Positions 36,441 to 47,570 of a DNA stretch of 64,000 nucleotides are shown here, one piece after another. Made by a program: the position numbers and the translations under genes. The notes under the pieces are model-generated. The model searched no databases. It saw only the letters and a list, made by a program, of their open reading frames with translations, and was not told the DNA's origin. Source of the stretch: Todiramphus chloris collaris (lineage: Eukaryota; Chordata; Aves; Coraciiformes; Alcedinidae); NCBI GenBank assembly GCA_025345505.1, contig JANVCC010000021.1, positions 2,564,227 through 2,628,226 of the forward strand, written 5' to 3'. Position 1 is the first letter of the stretch; every line of letters begins with the position of its first letter.

Positions 36441-37123
36441 TTCGCAGCTCGGTCCCGGCGAAAGAAGGATCCGCTGCCTCCGGTAGAAAGCGTCTCCCGA
36501 GTTAGTTGGGACCTTCCCCGGTGTCTCTCTCCGCGCTCGGTCGTGGCTGTTTAGGCAGGGAAGCGATAAACCCCGAACCCACCAGCCGGGGAGACGCGCA
36601 CCGGCCGCCGCCAGCTCTGCCTCCGTCTCTCTGGCGGAGAAGGGAGGGGAGGGAGAGCGCCGGTCCGAGGAGCTGCGCGGCGCCCAGGGCATCGGAGCGA
36701 GGTTGAGAGGCGGGGGGGGGAGAAGAAGAGGGGCAGGAAACTGCAAACTCCGCCGAACCCCCGTCAGGCTCCCGGCACGCAGAAGAAAAGGGTAGAAAGC
36801 GGGTTCTCCAGCCGGAGAAGGAGGGCGAGCAGCGTCGCTCCGTCCCGGACCCCAGCACCGCCCTCCCCACGCCCCGCGGGCACCCCCAAGACAGGGCGAA
36901 GGGAGGAGGGTGCAGCCGGTCCGGCCGAGGAGCCGCGAGCGCTCCCTCCACCACCGCCAGCACCACCGGGCAGGTGCACGCAGGCAGAGGGGGGAGCGGG
37001 ACGGGCTCCAGCCGCCCGCCCTCCCTCCAGCGACACCGCAGGGAGCCCATAGCGCTAAGCAGGAGAAAGCGCCCCCGACCGCACACCCATTCCCGAGGGT
37101 GCGGAGACACCGTCCGGCTTCAG

Positions 37124-37165
37124 CCCCCCCCCCCCCCGCCCCCCCCGCCCCCCCCCCCCCCCCCC
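37124..37165 (+). repeat. Poly(C) tract in the promoter
   Basis: About 40 bases of C interrupted only by single G. It is poly(G) on the MGAT4A sense strand, with potential for i-motif and G-quadruplex structures close to the expected start sites. Confidence 0.9.
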
Positions 37166-37305
37166 AGCTCCCCGCTCTTCTCCCGTCAGCGACGCACCCG
37201 CCGCGCATCGACCGCCCCCAGCGCCATGGACGGGCACGACCGCTGCGCCCCGCCCACCGGCGCGGAAACTCCACCCACCAGCGGGGAGACGTCCCCCGCC
37301 GGTGG

Positions 37306-37341
37306 CCAATGGACGCCGCTCCGGAGGGTGCCGCTCATTGG
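37306..37341. promoter_or_regulatory. Divergent CCAAT boxes
   Basis: CCAAT (37306-37310) reads on the plus strand and ATTGG (37337-37341), a CCAAT on the minus strand, lies 26 bases away. These NF-Y type sites in opposite orientation, close to a CpG island start region, fit a bidirectional promoter. Confidence 0.6.
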
Positions 37342-37373
37342 CTGGGCGGCCTGTCGCTCTCTGCCGCCGCGTC

Positions 37374-37382
37374 TATAAATAG
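37374..37382 (+). promoter_or_regulatory. TATA box TATAAATAG facing right
   Basis: TATAAATAG is followed about 25-30 bases later by a GC-rich presumed start (near 37405). It would direct transcription away from MGAT4A. The CCAAT box 64 bases upstream is at a usual distance. Confidence 0.55.
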
Positions 37383-37387
37383 ATCAG

Positions 37388-37396
37388 TCTCGCGAG
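37388..37396. promoter_or_regulatory. TCTCGCGAG element (BANP-type)
   Basis: TCTCGCGAG matches 9 of 10 bases of the palindromic promoter motif TCTCGCGAGA, known from CpG-island and bidirectional promoters and bound by BANP when unmethylated. Confidence 0.6.
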
Positions 37397-37399
37397 GCC

Positions 37400-37456
37400 T
37401 CCTTCAGGAGGTGCGGCGGGAGACGGGGCGGGTGGTTGTGCTGGGCTCGCCCCGCA
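37400..37456 (+). ncRNA. Possible first exon of a divergent non-coding transcript
   Basis: Downstream of the plus-facing TATA box the sequence runs to CCCCGCA|GTGAGT, a consensus 5' splice site at 37457. No ATG-led frame of note is present. This would be an upstream antisense RNA of the MGAT4A promoter. It is inferred from motifs only. Confidence 0.3.
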
Positions 37457-37462
37457 GTGAGT

Positions 37463-39916
37463 CCTCTCTCTAGGCTGCCCCTTTTTGGGGTTATCCTTTG
37501 GAAAGAGTGCTAAGAAACGCTCAGCTGCCCCTGCGCTTGGGTAGTTGTCGCCCAGGGGTCAGTTGTAGGAGGTCTGTGCTGAACCTGGCTCTTCCTGGTC
37601 CCTTTAGAGCCGAGTCCCTGGCCTGCTGCGTGCCCCTCGGTTCCTGAGGGGAGGTGGAGCTCAGCAGACATCAACTGCCTCCCAGTGCCAAGCAAATCAC
37701 GCGTGTCGGTGTCTCCCGCGATGGACTTTTCCATCCGCAATGTGAAGTCACAGTCAGGAGTTTGACCGTTGAGTTCGTACTGCGCTAATCATCTCGAGCT
37801 CGCATCAAGAGCAGCTTGTTGCTTCACACCGGTTAAATGAACCCTCTGTCCTTTGTACCGCTCCCAGGCCTGGCTCTGGGGAGGGTGTTCCCGTTCCAAA
37901 GGCGGGTTGCGGTATTTTTACACCTTGGAGTACCTGCACAGCAGCCCTCGGGGCTCTGCCTGCTTTCCTCAAAGCTTGCCAAGAGGGACTCCCAACTCGG
38001 GAGAAGTTTGCAAGGTCTTGACACCCAGGCTGTTCTGTGGTTTCCTTCGGTGGTGAGAATTTATTATGTAACTGTGTGCTTCAATCCCCTCCTTGTACAA
38101 AGAAGCGGAATGAAGTGGATTTTTTAACAAAAAGCAAACTCTGAAGCAAAAATTAGCTCACGCGCGTCCTCACGCACACGCGCGCTCATCTACGGCAGAA
38201 TTTTCTGTAGCGATCCCAACAAGCTAAAAGCATCAGAGCCACCATTGTTTGCCTCCAATAGATTAGCGTTGCTTAGGGATATGAATTTTGCATTTTTGTG
38301 CTGGAAAAAAAAAAAAATCCTGCTGGAGACGTTGCCACATAAAAGTCCTTTTGTCAGGAGAGCTTAGGCTGTGCTGAAGAAAAGACTCTGTTACAAGATG
38401 AGTTTAATGACAGTGATTTCAGGAGGACTGTCTGAGCCTTCCTACATTTTGTTCTTTCACCGACCGAGCGCTTGCGTTCGGAAGGTTTACCTACTGGACC
38501 TTGACAGGATCCAATTCACTGTTAGCTTCCCCGAACAGCAGTGTAACGTGGTTGTTTCTCAGCACCTCTTCCCCTGCAGTTAGTTTCCTGAGAAGGCAAA
38601 GTTCAAGACAGAAAAGAATACATTCAACATTGCCCTTATCTGACCCAGTGCAACAATAATCAAATGCCTCGTGGCGGATTCTACTGCTTGACACATGGAA
38701 AAGTGAATGGTGAAGGGAAAACCTGCAGCTGCCAGAGGAGAGGAGTTGGGGCCGTTGGGCTGACACACTAAAATATCGCTTACTTTTAGTAAGGGTGGCA
38801 GCTCCTTTCTAGGCCTGAACAATATTGAATGCCAGCAAATTTCCCAATTCTTTCTTCTTGCTGAGTTACTCGCTCATACTGCAGCCGCTGCTGTTCAACT
38901 GGAGCATCAGTTTGCAACCGGAGAAGGCTGTGCACTTCCAAACACCGTGTAAATACGAGTGTTAACGTGCAAATGCTGTAACAACAATAAAGGGGGAGGC
39001 TTGGGGGGAGAATCCTGTTAAAAATAGGAGAAGTTAAAATGCTTAGTGTTCCAGCTTCGGTTGCTGGGAAAAAAAAACCAAGACCAAGAAACACAAGACT
39101 AAAACACATAACCGTACTTCGACAGAGGGAAGATTTCATGCTGGAATTTTTTTACTAAGGTATTACCTAAAAGTCAGAGTAAAGAGAAAGAGGCAAAAGA
39201 CTCTCCAGGCCTGCTGTGGTTTCCTGTAGGCTGCAGTGACTGTTCCTGGCACGGCCGACTTCTGCAGGGCTGCGCGCTTGTCGCCATTCATCCGATTTGG
39301 AGTTCCTTCTATTCAGGTGCTTTTCTTGACTCATTCAGAAGCACAGCGGCCTTGTAGTCCTTGCATTGCACCCTGCTCATGTCCTGCCTTTCCCAAAAAA
39401 AAAAAGGTAGAGGTGCTTGGCAGTGGCAGCAAAAGTCTTTAAGGGTTGCTCGGCTGACAAAAATGGTCGTCTGAAAATTGTCTGGGTCTCCTGACTGAAA
39501 ATTGAGTCCTCTCTCAGAGATGGGATTTATCCACAGCCTGCCACTAACCTTGTTTTTTAACACAGCAAACACCTGGGGACTCTCAGTGCTTCTACCTCCA
39601 TTTCAGCTCAGTTCTGCTTTTTTCAGCTGTAAGCCTTTAATGACGGAAGCCGTTTTGTGATGTGCGGTTGGCACCTCACTCAGTGACACCGCTGCACCTT
39701 TGCTGCGCTCCTGTGTCAACCTTCAAAATAAAGAGGGACAGAAATACACCCAGCGTGTGTCGGGGAAGGATTGGCAATGGTCACCCACTTCCCCTGCAGC
39801 AGGTCTGTGCCCCAGGGTGTCTCCTGGGAAAGGTCACAAACCACCCCTGCAGCACTCGGCTGGGGAAAGGAAAAACAAACCCCCCTTCAATCTCCTGCTG
39901 TGTTGAGCACCCGGAG
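37463..39916. other. Intergenic sequence right of the promoter
   Basis: Unique sequence. I find no exon on either strand and no recognisable element. Short open frames are scattered and show no homology known to me. Confidence 0.6.
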
Positions 39917-40290
39917 CAGTTTGAGGAAGAGGAGGCTGAGGGGAGCCCTCATCACTCTCTACAACTCCCTGAAAGGACATTGGAGAGAGGTTGGTGCTGG
40001 GCTCTTCTCACAGGTAATGAGCCATAGAACCAGAGGGAATGGATTCAAGCTGCACAAGGGGAGGGTTAGACTGGGCAGCAGGGAAAAATTGTTCACAGAA
40101 AGAGGAGTCAGACATTGGAATGGGCTGCCCAGGGAGGGGGTTGAGTTCCCAGCCCTGGATGTGTTTAAGGGTCGTTTAGATGTGGTGTTGGGGGACATGG
40201 TCTAGGGGTGAACTTGTAGAGTAGGGCTGATGGTTGGACACGATGATCCCAAGGGGCTTTTCCAACCTGAAAGATTCTGTGATTCTGTGA
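39917..40290 (+). mobile_element. CR1 LINE 3' fragment, same subfamily as copies A and B
   Basis: It encodes [54 protein letters not shown] and [19 protein letters not shown]. It ends 'ccaacctgaaagattctgtg' plus 'attctgtga'. The 3' UTR matches copies A and B almost base for base. Confidence 0.94.
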
Positions 40291-40332
40291 CTTGAGATCC
40301 TCACCTGGAACCATGGCAGGGCAGAAGGAGAT

Positions 40333-40386
40333 GAGGAGGGAAGGGAAGGGAAGGGAGAAGGGGGAAGGGGGAAGGAGGAAGGGAGG
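40333..40386 (+). repeat. Imperfect GGGAA / GGGGGAA purine tract
   Basis: About 54 bases of G and A only, with GGGAA units changing to GGGGGAA, 40 bases after the end of a CR1. Confidence 0.85.
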
Positions 40387-40447
40387 CATTTTGCCATCCT
40401 CTCCCTACGACTAGAAAAAATGGTGTGTACAGAAGGTTTTCACACAC

Positions 40448-40589
40448 AGAATAACACTGAATGTTAGGGGCTGGAAGGGACCTCTGAAGAGCATTGAGTC
40501 CAACCCCCCTGCCAGAGCAGGAAAAAACTAGAGCAGATCACACAGAAATGCATCCAGACAGGTCTTGAAAGTCTCCAGAGAAGGAGACA
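40448..40589 (-). mobile_element. CR1 LINE 3' fragment
   Basis: 'gaatgttaggggctggaagg' followed by 'gagtccaacccccctgccag' is the reverse complement of the CR1 tail also seen at 58400-58479. It is truncated at about 140 bases. Confidence 0.88.
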
Positions 40590-41815
40590 GGTTTGATGCT
40601 CATACAAATTCAGATCTCATTACAGTTTTATAGACACAAACTGAAACAATGAATGCTTCAGTGGCTGAGCTAGTTTGCAAAAGACAGGTTTTGTTTTGTA
40701 GTATTGTAAACATTTTAGACACAAAGCTGCAGGATGTACAGTTCATGTATCGACGTGTGGCTTGTGTAGCACCTATTGTACTGCTAATGCTCTTACCAAA
40801 TAAAGGGAGGTAGAAAATTACATTAAAATATGATTGCAGCCAAAACTTGCCACGTTTGGGTAACCTTTACTCTGCCTTTTCTGTAACAACATTATGAAAT
40901 AACCTTCTGTTACGTGTTGTGATGTTGCTCCTCCTCACACGGCTGTGTCTCACGCACGAGTCAGGTCTGACGGTGCCATCCCTTCCAGTAGATAAATTGT
41001 CAGCCCACTTTAAGCAAGATAAAAACTGAGGTGAGAGTGAGCAACTAATCTGTCCAAGAAGTCTCTTGAGGGGGGGGGAGGGGGGTAGGAACAGAGCTCA
41101 ATCTCCAAATTCGTGGTTCTCTACCCTCACCCCCACACCGCTGTCATTTTGCTCCCCGTGGAGGTTCTGCCTGAGCCGCAAATGCCTCTGCCATATGCTC
41201 AGAGGTGATGAACGTTTACATTTATTCATCTCCTTCTGAAAGCAGAGGCTTTTAAATGCATTCCTACAATTACATAAACATAAATCTGGAAACCGTGAAG
41301 TTCATATTGTGCCAATGTTGCTGACGGTAGCTTAGGTCCAATGCCTGGATGAAGAACAGCCAGCTATGCTTGCTGTTGAAGAGCTAGTCCAAGCAAAAGG
41401 AAATCATGTTAAGAATGAAAGATTTTTGATTGCCAGCTCATTTTCCACATGCCTGCCTCATGGTACTCTCTCTCCTAATTTTAAAACAGAATTCTTTTTC
41501 AGGGAAATTTTGAGAATGAGACTTCATGAATTGGACATTTTTATCATAAGCAAAATACACTGAGAAGGTGTCTCCTTTTGCTTACCTTGGGGTAACTTGG
41601 TGGTTGGGACACCAAGGGCGGGGGAGCTGCAGTTAGAGGGAAGTCTGAATCAAGCCAAGATAGGTTTCTGAAGGAACCCTTTCCTGGCAAAAATAACTAC
41701 AGGTCCAGACAGCCCAGGAAAAGAATCCAAGTCAACTTATATAGGCAAAAAATGTTTTAGACAGAAGGGTCTCTCAAAATCTGTTATGTTGTCTCCCTGG
41801 TAGATGAGACCGTCT
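40590..41815. other. Intergenic sequence
   Basis: Unique sequence. An AATAAA lies near 40798 on the plus strand and might end the divergent transcript, but nothing connects the two. I see no gene. Confidence 0.5.
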
Positions 41816-42161
41816 TGCTCTCTACAGCTACCTGAAGGGAGGTTGGAGTGAGGTGGGTGTTGGTCTCTCCTCCCAGGTAACTAGGACAATAGGACAAGAG
41901 GAAATGGGCTTAAATTGCACCAGGGGAGGTTTAGATTGGATGTGAGGAACAGTTTCTCTCCTGTGAGAGTGGTGAGGCCTTGGAACAGGCTGCCCAGGGA
42001 GGGGATGGAGTCACCATCCCTGCAGGGGTTCAAAACCCATCCAGATGTGGCACTTCAGGACATGGTTTAGTGGTCCTGACGGAATTTAGTAGACAGTGGG
42101 ACTTGATAATCTTGAAAGTTGTGTCCAACCTTAATGATTCTGTGATTCTCTGATTCTGTGA
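41816..42161 (+). mobile_element. CR1 LINE 3' fragment
   Basis: 'ttgctctctacagctacctg' and onward is the CR1 ORF2 C-terminal region, frame-disrupted. Recognisable words are 'ctgcccagggaggggatgga' and the terminus 'gattctgtgattctctgatt'. It is older than copies A and B. Confidence 0.88.
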
Positions 42162-42959
42162 AGCTCCGAGAGAAACTGTGACTCCTGTGTAATGCTGAAT
42201 TTATTTTGTGTGGATTTGCTACAAACGATGACAATTTTCTAGCTCCACCACAATGCCACAAATGCCCAAATGCCCACTTGAGTAACGCACAGTTAAGACT
42301 TTAGGATAGTCTCCAAAACCGTGGAGATTTGTAAAACCTGAGTTAAAATCTGCAAAAACAATGCAAATCTGAATTTTTGACTGCCAAGAAACACAGATTA
42401 AAACTTTTTTGCTCCAGACTTCTGGCACGGGCTTCCCTGCCAAAGAGTGGGCTGGCCGCATGGTAGTCTTTGCATTGTTTTCTTTGTCTCACCTCTCTTC
42501 TTGCCCAGCTCTTCGTCAACAATCCTCCTTCCCACAGGAAGGCAGAGTTCTGCAGGACATGCTTCCATCCACTTTGTTAGCACCAGATGTTAAAGACTCC
42601 AAACCAGGCACCCAGTTGTTGGCTATAACCCAACAGCTCCCTCTGCTCTTGCCCCATCACCCAGGAGATAGCTGGTCAGGGGGTGTCTCTTCCTCTTTCT
42701 TCCACAGCTAACTGAAAAGTCAAGATCTGGACATCCTCTGCAGACCAAACAGATAAAGCAATTGCCAACACATGCCCTCTGTTTCTGGTGGGGGTCTATG
42801 GATGCTGCAAAGCTGCTAGCAGAGGGATTTTCTCAGGTTCTCACAATATTCGGTGAGAATCCTGCCTTTCTCATGCACGTTATGAAAAACAGTAGGATGG
42901 TTTCTGTAAGCTGGACCCACACCTGGTGTTTTGCCAAGTTCTGTTTATGGTACATTGGA

Positions 42960-43168
42960 AAAATATTTTGAAATGGGTGCTGTAGGACTTCAGCCAATCC
43001 CCCTAGGAGATGGGTGATCTCTGACCAATGGCCCTATGGGGCTAGGGTATAGAAAACGGGGTTAGAAATTAATAAAGTGGCTTCTTTTTCCTGCTCTTGC
43101 TCTTGCTCTGAGGAGCTGGGGGGAGCTTCCTGTGCTTTCTTGCATCAACCCGACACCTTTCTCTGTCA
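42960..43168 (+). mobile_element. Possible LTR remnant (promoter and poly(A) module)
   Basis: Two CCAAT words (near 42995 and 43024), a TATAGAAAA TATA-like word (near 43048) and AATAAA (near 43070) followed by a T-rich stretch lie within about 100 bases, and a CTCTGTCA end appears near 43168. This U3-R-U5 order is typical of a retroviral LTR. I could not define the left edge or a target duplication, so the call is weak. Confidence 0.3.
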
Positions 43169-46100
43169 AACGTGAAGCATGAACTTGGTGCATGTTTTCT
43201 GCCATAATACTGGGGCAGGGGATGAAAATTCCTCCTCCCAGCAAAAGATGAGTGGTGGGATTGGTGACAACACGTTAACAACAGATGGGGTTGTTTACCA
43301 GGATGGAGCAGGCTGCCTCTCCATGAGTAACAGTAGCTGCGTGACCCTCTGCACCTGTGCTTGGCAAACTAATTCCCAGCCAAAATTCTACGTGGAACCT
43401 GATTCTTGAGATGATGGTTGGGTGAGAATCTGCGCTAACTGCACTCATCAGCTGTGGCCTACTAAGGCTTGAGTCAGCATCACCTCAACAGGCAGAAGCA
43501 CAGCCCTTACTCTTGTGCCTTCCTTGTTGCAGCACCTCCAGCTCTGGTCCTGTGCCACTCTCCTATTTTCCCCAACTGCTTTGCCTTCATAATTCTGTAC
43601 TAAAATTGTGAAGAACAACCAGAAATTGTTAAGCCAGCTCACGTTCGTCTGAAGGGAAGAAGAAACAGATTCATGAGCGCCTTGACAAAGCACGGCCTTT
43701 CAGCTTGTGTCCTAATCATGTCCAGCCCCGTGACATCAGATACGAGTAAAAAGTTCAGATCCTATAGGTGCATCCCTAATCATTGGTAATGAGGTTTTTG
43801 GTCTCCTTGTCAACCTGCCTGGTCTAAACTTCACCCCGGACAGCCTATTCTCCGTGCATGCCATTCCACGCTGCAGCACAGCCATGGACGAGAGGGCTCG
43901 GAGCCAGCTCGGGGACGATTAGAGCTGTCATTTGAACCCAAAGTATGTGCCAAAGTGATTCTGTCAGCAGCTTATTCGGGGCGGGGGGAGAGAGAAGGAA
44001 TAAGAGAAAGATATCTTTAGATCCCCTTGCTCAAATTACCTGTAGTACGTATGATGAACCTTAACTTGTACCCCTCTGAGACACAGCAAGCTTCAAGACA
44101 ATCCCTGTGAACAGAGCATCTGCAGCACTGAAAATAATTATTGAATCCACTCTCCATTCAAACTAGCAGAGCTCTTCCTCTGCTGTAATGACAAGATGTC
44201 ATGCTTTGCCCTATCACTGCAGGGGATCCAGGTTGTATGAAGCCATTCAGACCAGTCTTCAAGGTTTTACTGGTGTTTCTTTCATTCGAGCGTTATCTTT
44301 CTGACAATTTAGAATCCCATCTCCTCCCCACAAAGCAAATCTACAGCTATCCAAACAGCAGTGGGAGGATGGTAGATGGCAAGGACAACATAGGTAGGAC
44401 AGGAGCATTCTTCATGGCATTTAGAAATAATGAGCGCAATTTCCTGCATCTTAGGGCTTCTTAGGTGAAGGTTTGGGGAAAAAGAGAAAGGAACCTCAGT
44501 TGGACAGGAGCCCTACCCATGTAGCTGGACTAAGGTGTAAGCAGCAACTACTGCAGCTCTGACAGGCAACAACAGTGATAACGTAAGAGCTTTGGGACTA
44601 TCAGACAGCTCCATCTCCCAGGAAGGACACTGAGGACACACATGTTTAAATGAAGCACTGTATTCCTTTCCCCACAGATTCAAAAGGAGCTTTCGATTCC
44701 CGTCTCCACATGCAAACTGGGTGCTCAGCCTCCTCTGAACTGCGTGCAGCTTGCTCTCCTGGCACACAGAGAGAAGGCAGCAGTTTAAGAGCACCGTGTT
44801 GATATTGTATTTCATCCCCCAAAAGCACTGTTCAGAGTGACAGCTCCTCGTGCCACCCCATGTGCTGTGCAACCGCGTGGGCAAATGCTAATGCCACCCA
44901 CCAGACACACAGCTCGTGAGAGTGAATGGGACTGGGGTCAGGAGCAGACACCGATCCGAGCCGTTAGGTACCGCTGGCAGCCGGAGCACACTGAGCAATT
45001 AATAAACTCGTCCTGAAGTTTGTAACGTGTCAGTGCTGACGAGTTTGATAACTGCAGTAGCCGTGTCACCAGCGTATCGCTTGGCATGCGCACGATCGCT
45101 GTTATTCCTGCCCTGAAAGAGCTGTGACAAATGACAAGGCTGATGCACGCGGAGCTTTCAAGGTGGTGGCTCCTCAGCCTTAGGTTACAGAGCCACGGCA
45201 GACGTGTACTGATGTGTTCAAAATCAGGCCTCGGGACGACTCCCATTTGTGGATAATTAAAGCCTAAAACCAGCAGGAGCTGGGTTTTGTCTCCGACCGC
45301 CGGAGCTAAAGGGTCTAAAACACGAGGAGAAGTCGCAGAGCATCACGTTGGGCTTGGGTGAAGTGGGCTTGTGTGGAAAGCAATGGCTTTGCTCCCCTCC
45401 TCTCCCCTGCTCTAGGCTGTGTCCCAGCCCACACCCCTACCTACCTCTTGCCTCTGCATTTAGGTGAGGTTACCAGCTGCAGGAGGGTGAGCCCTGCTCT
45501 GCTCTTCTCCCCTGGCAGTGCAACTGGGATGGTAGCTGGTTCTTGGGGGAAAACATCCCACCTTCTCCTTGCCAGGCTGCAGCCTGGCCCTCATCCTTAC
45601 CTTCATTCTTGTCCTGTTCCACCAGAACCTGTTTATATTTTCAAATCACAGTAAATACCGTATCTGCTGCTAATTACGGCCCAACAATGCTAACTCAGTG
45701 TGCAAACAAGGCCATCATCCAAGTATTGTTTTGCATAACCAGAATGCTGGGCTTGCGAACATTTGCATAATGTTTAATTATTTAGTCAGAAAATAAAATT
45801 CGTCTTCCTCTCAAAAACATTTTGATGAAATATCTCAATAATTAAACAGCACTATGTTTATTAACAGCGGGGAAGAGTCATAAAACGTATTAGTCAGAAA
45901 CAAGCAAGTAACTGCATCTTGCTACAGTAATCAAAATACACCACTCTAAGTAGGTCCCCGAGCGTGGCAACCGCCACCGTGAACTCTGACACGCAACTGA
46001 GCAAAATATGATTAAAAGTGTAGCAGCTCAGTGTCTGCACCGTAGAGGGGTCAGGGAGCCAGAATTCAATAGCTTAATTCACTCATTCATCAATAGAGAT

Positions 46101-46190
46101 CATTTGGAGAAGACCGGTCCAATTAACGAGTCGGCTGAAGTCAGCCCTGAGTCTATGCAAGGTAAAATCTAGGGTCAGCTGGAGAGCCCC
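43169..46190. other. Intergenic sequence, possibly with conserved non-coding DNA
   Basis: No exon or repeat that I can support. The parts 44940-45240 and 45660-46110 are free of repeats and contain homeodomain-like TTAATTA and octamer-like ATTTGCATAA words (45761-45780), which would suit an enhancer. Confidence 0.4.
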
Positions 46191-46195
46191 CCCCA

Positions 46196-46800
46196 TGTCA
46201 GGGTTTAGGGTCAGGGCAGCCCCTTAGACCTACAACAGCCGCTCTCTGTGAACCCCCCTCCCTCTCCAGAGGGGAAGAGAAAGGGAATGAGGGAGAGAGA
46301 CTCATCCATTAGAAAAGGAAACTAGAACAGCTTGAATGACAATGAAATTGATAATTATAAAAATGAAATATATACAAATATACACAAAACCAGTATGGAA
46401 CCCAACCTCCCTGATGGCAATTCCATCACCATCCCCACTGATGCTGTGGAGCAGGCACCGGGGCAGTCCCAGACCGGGCCCCGCAGCAGCCGGGAGCTGT
46501 GTTCAGGAGCTGGGTTCTGGTACCGGGTTCAGGAACTCGCAGACCGGATCGAAGGCAGAACGGACAGAGGCCTCCTTGGGTGCTCCGAGGAAGGAACTGA
46601 AAGAGGACCCGAGCCAAGCCATGCAAAGTTGGCCAAGCAGTGCAAGAGGGGAGAAGAGCACAGAGACCCTTGGGATCCCTCAGCTCTATGTTGAACATGA
46701 TGTATATGGGCTGGAATCCCTCGTTGGTCAGGTTGGGAAACTGACCCTAAAAGTAAAATTACTGAACAGAATTAGTCCTGTGCTCACTCAGACCAGGACA
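46196..46800 (-). mobile_element. Solo LTR, avian ERVL-like, with 5-bp target duplication
   Basis: A fossil LTR of 605 bases that begins TGTCCTGGTCTGAGTGAG and ends CCCTAAACCCTGACA on the minus strand. The 5-base word CCCCA stands directly on both sides (46191-46195 and 46801-46805), a perfect target-site duplication of the length used by ERVL-type elements. Internal words (tatacaaatatacacaaaac; ccaacctccctgatgg; gggcagtcccagaccgg) fit a common bird LTR family. No internal coding region remains, so it arose by LTR-LTR recombination. Open frames within it are by-products. Confidence 0.8.
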
Positions 46801-46805
46801 CCCCA

Positions 46806-47570
46806 CTTGGTGCTGTGGCCTGGGGAAGGGACCTGGAACAATTCCCCTGAAATGACTTGTCAGAGTCCAGGCTGAAGCTACTTTTAAGCAAGCAGCTTAC
46901 TAGTCTGCAGAGGAAGAGGTGGACACTGGCCTCTAGTTTGATCAAAACAGTTTCTGTGCCCAAATGTAAAAGCTCCAAACTGTACCAAGTTCCTTGAAAG
47001 GCAAGCGGAATTTAGGGTCAGAAACTGGAGTCATCGCCCACTAAATTAGGAGGAAGAATGTCTTGTGTCCTGGGAACAAGCATTTTGCCTCTAAAATCAG
47101 ATATTTTAATCATTTGAACTTTTTAGCTTACATATAAGAGAAGAAGAAAATTCAAAAGTTATTTTATTTAGATAAGATGGAGAATCTTATTCTACCTTTT
47201 AAATTCAACTTTAGTTGTGTTTCAATAACATTGTGCAAGAAATTAAGCTTGTGTCCTCCTGCCTTCTCCAAAAATGGTACTTGCTACCAAGGATTCCAAA
47301 TTACTCAGGCTGATTTCTGAGACTCACATGTAGTTAAGAGGCCCCTTTTTCTCCATCAATTACATAAAAAGCAGTCGAGGAAACCACCTTTTCTCCTCCC
47401 ATATCCTCGGTGTAACTTCTCAGACTCGATCTGAGCGTCGCTGTTTTGCAGCACTGTGCCAGGGCTCACGTCAAAGAGCAGCTGGGGAGGGCACAGCTCG
47501 CTTTGGGAGGTAGGTTTGGGGAGCTCTGTGCAACGGGGTAAAGGAAATGGAGAAAGCAGCACAAGCCTAC
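46806..47570. other. Intergenic sequence
   Basis: Unique AT-rich DNA. I see nothing that I can annotate. Confidence 0.5.

Larger units (their letters stand above)
36290..37460. promoter_or_regulatory. MGAT4A: CpG island and bidirectional promoter of MGAT4A
   Basis: About 1.2 kb is strongly GC-rich and full of CG dinucleotides, in contrast to the AT-rich DNA on both sides. It lies upstream of MGAT4A exon 2 on the minus strand, where a housekeeping-type 5' exon is expected. It holds CCAAT boxes in both directions, a TCTCGCGAG element, GC boxes (ggggcggg near 37425), long G and C runs, and a plus-facing TATA box. Long open frames here, such as minus 36402-37274, come from low stop density and not from coding. 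Confidence 0.9.

Noticed and set aside
36402-37274. A 290-codon minus-strand open frame over the CpG island
   Set aside because: It is an artefact of GC-rich sequence: it reads through poly(C) and promoter motifs, and its composition (Gly, Ala, Arg, Pro) is that of low-complexity GC DNA. Only its last 11 codons are kept, as a candidate first exon.
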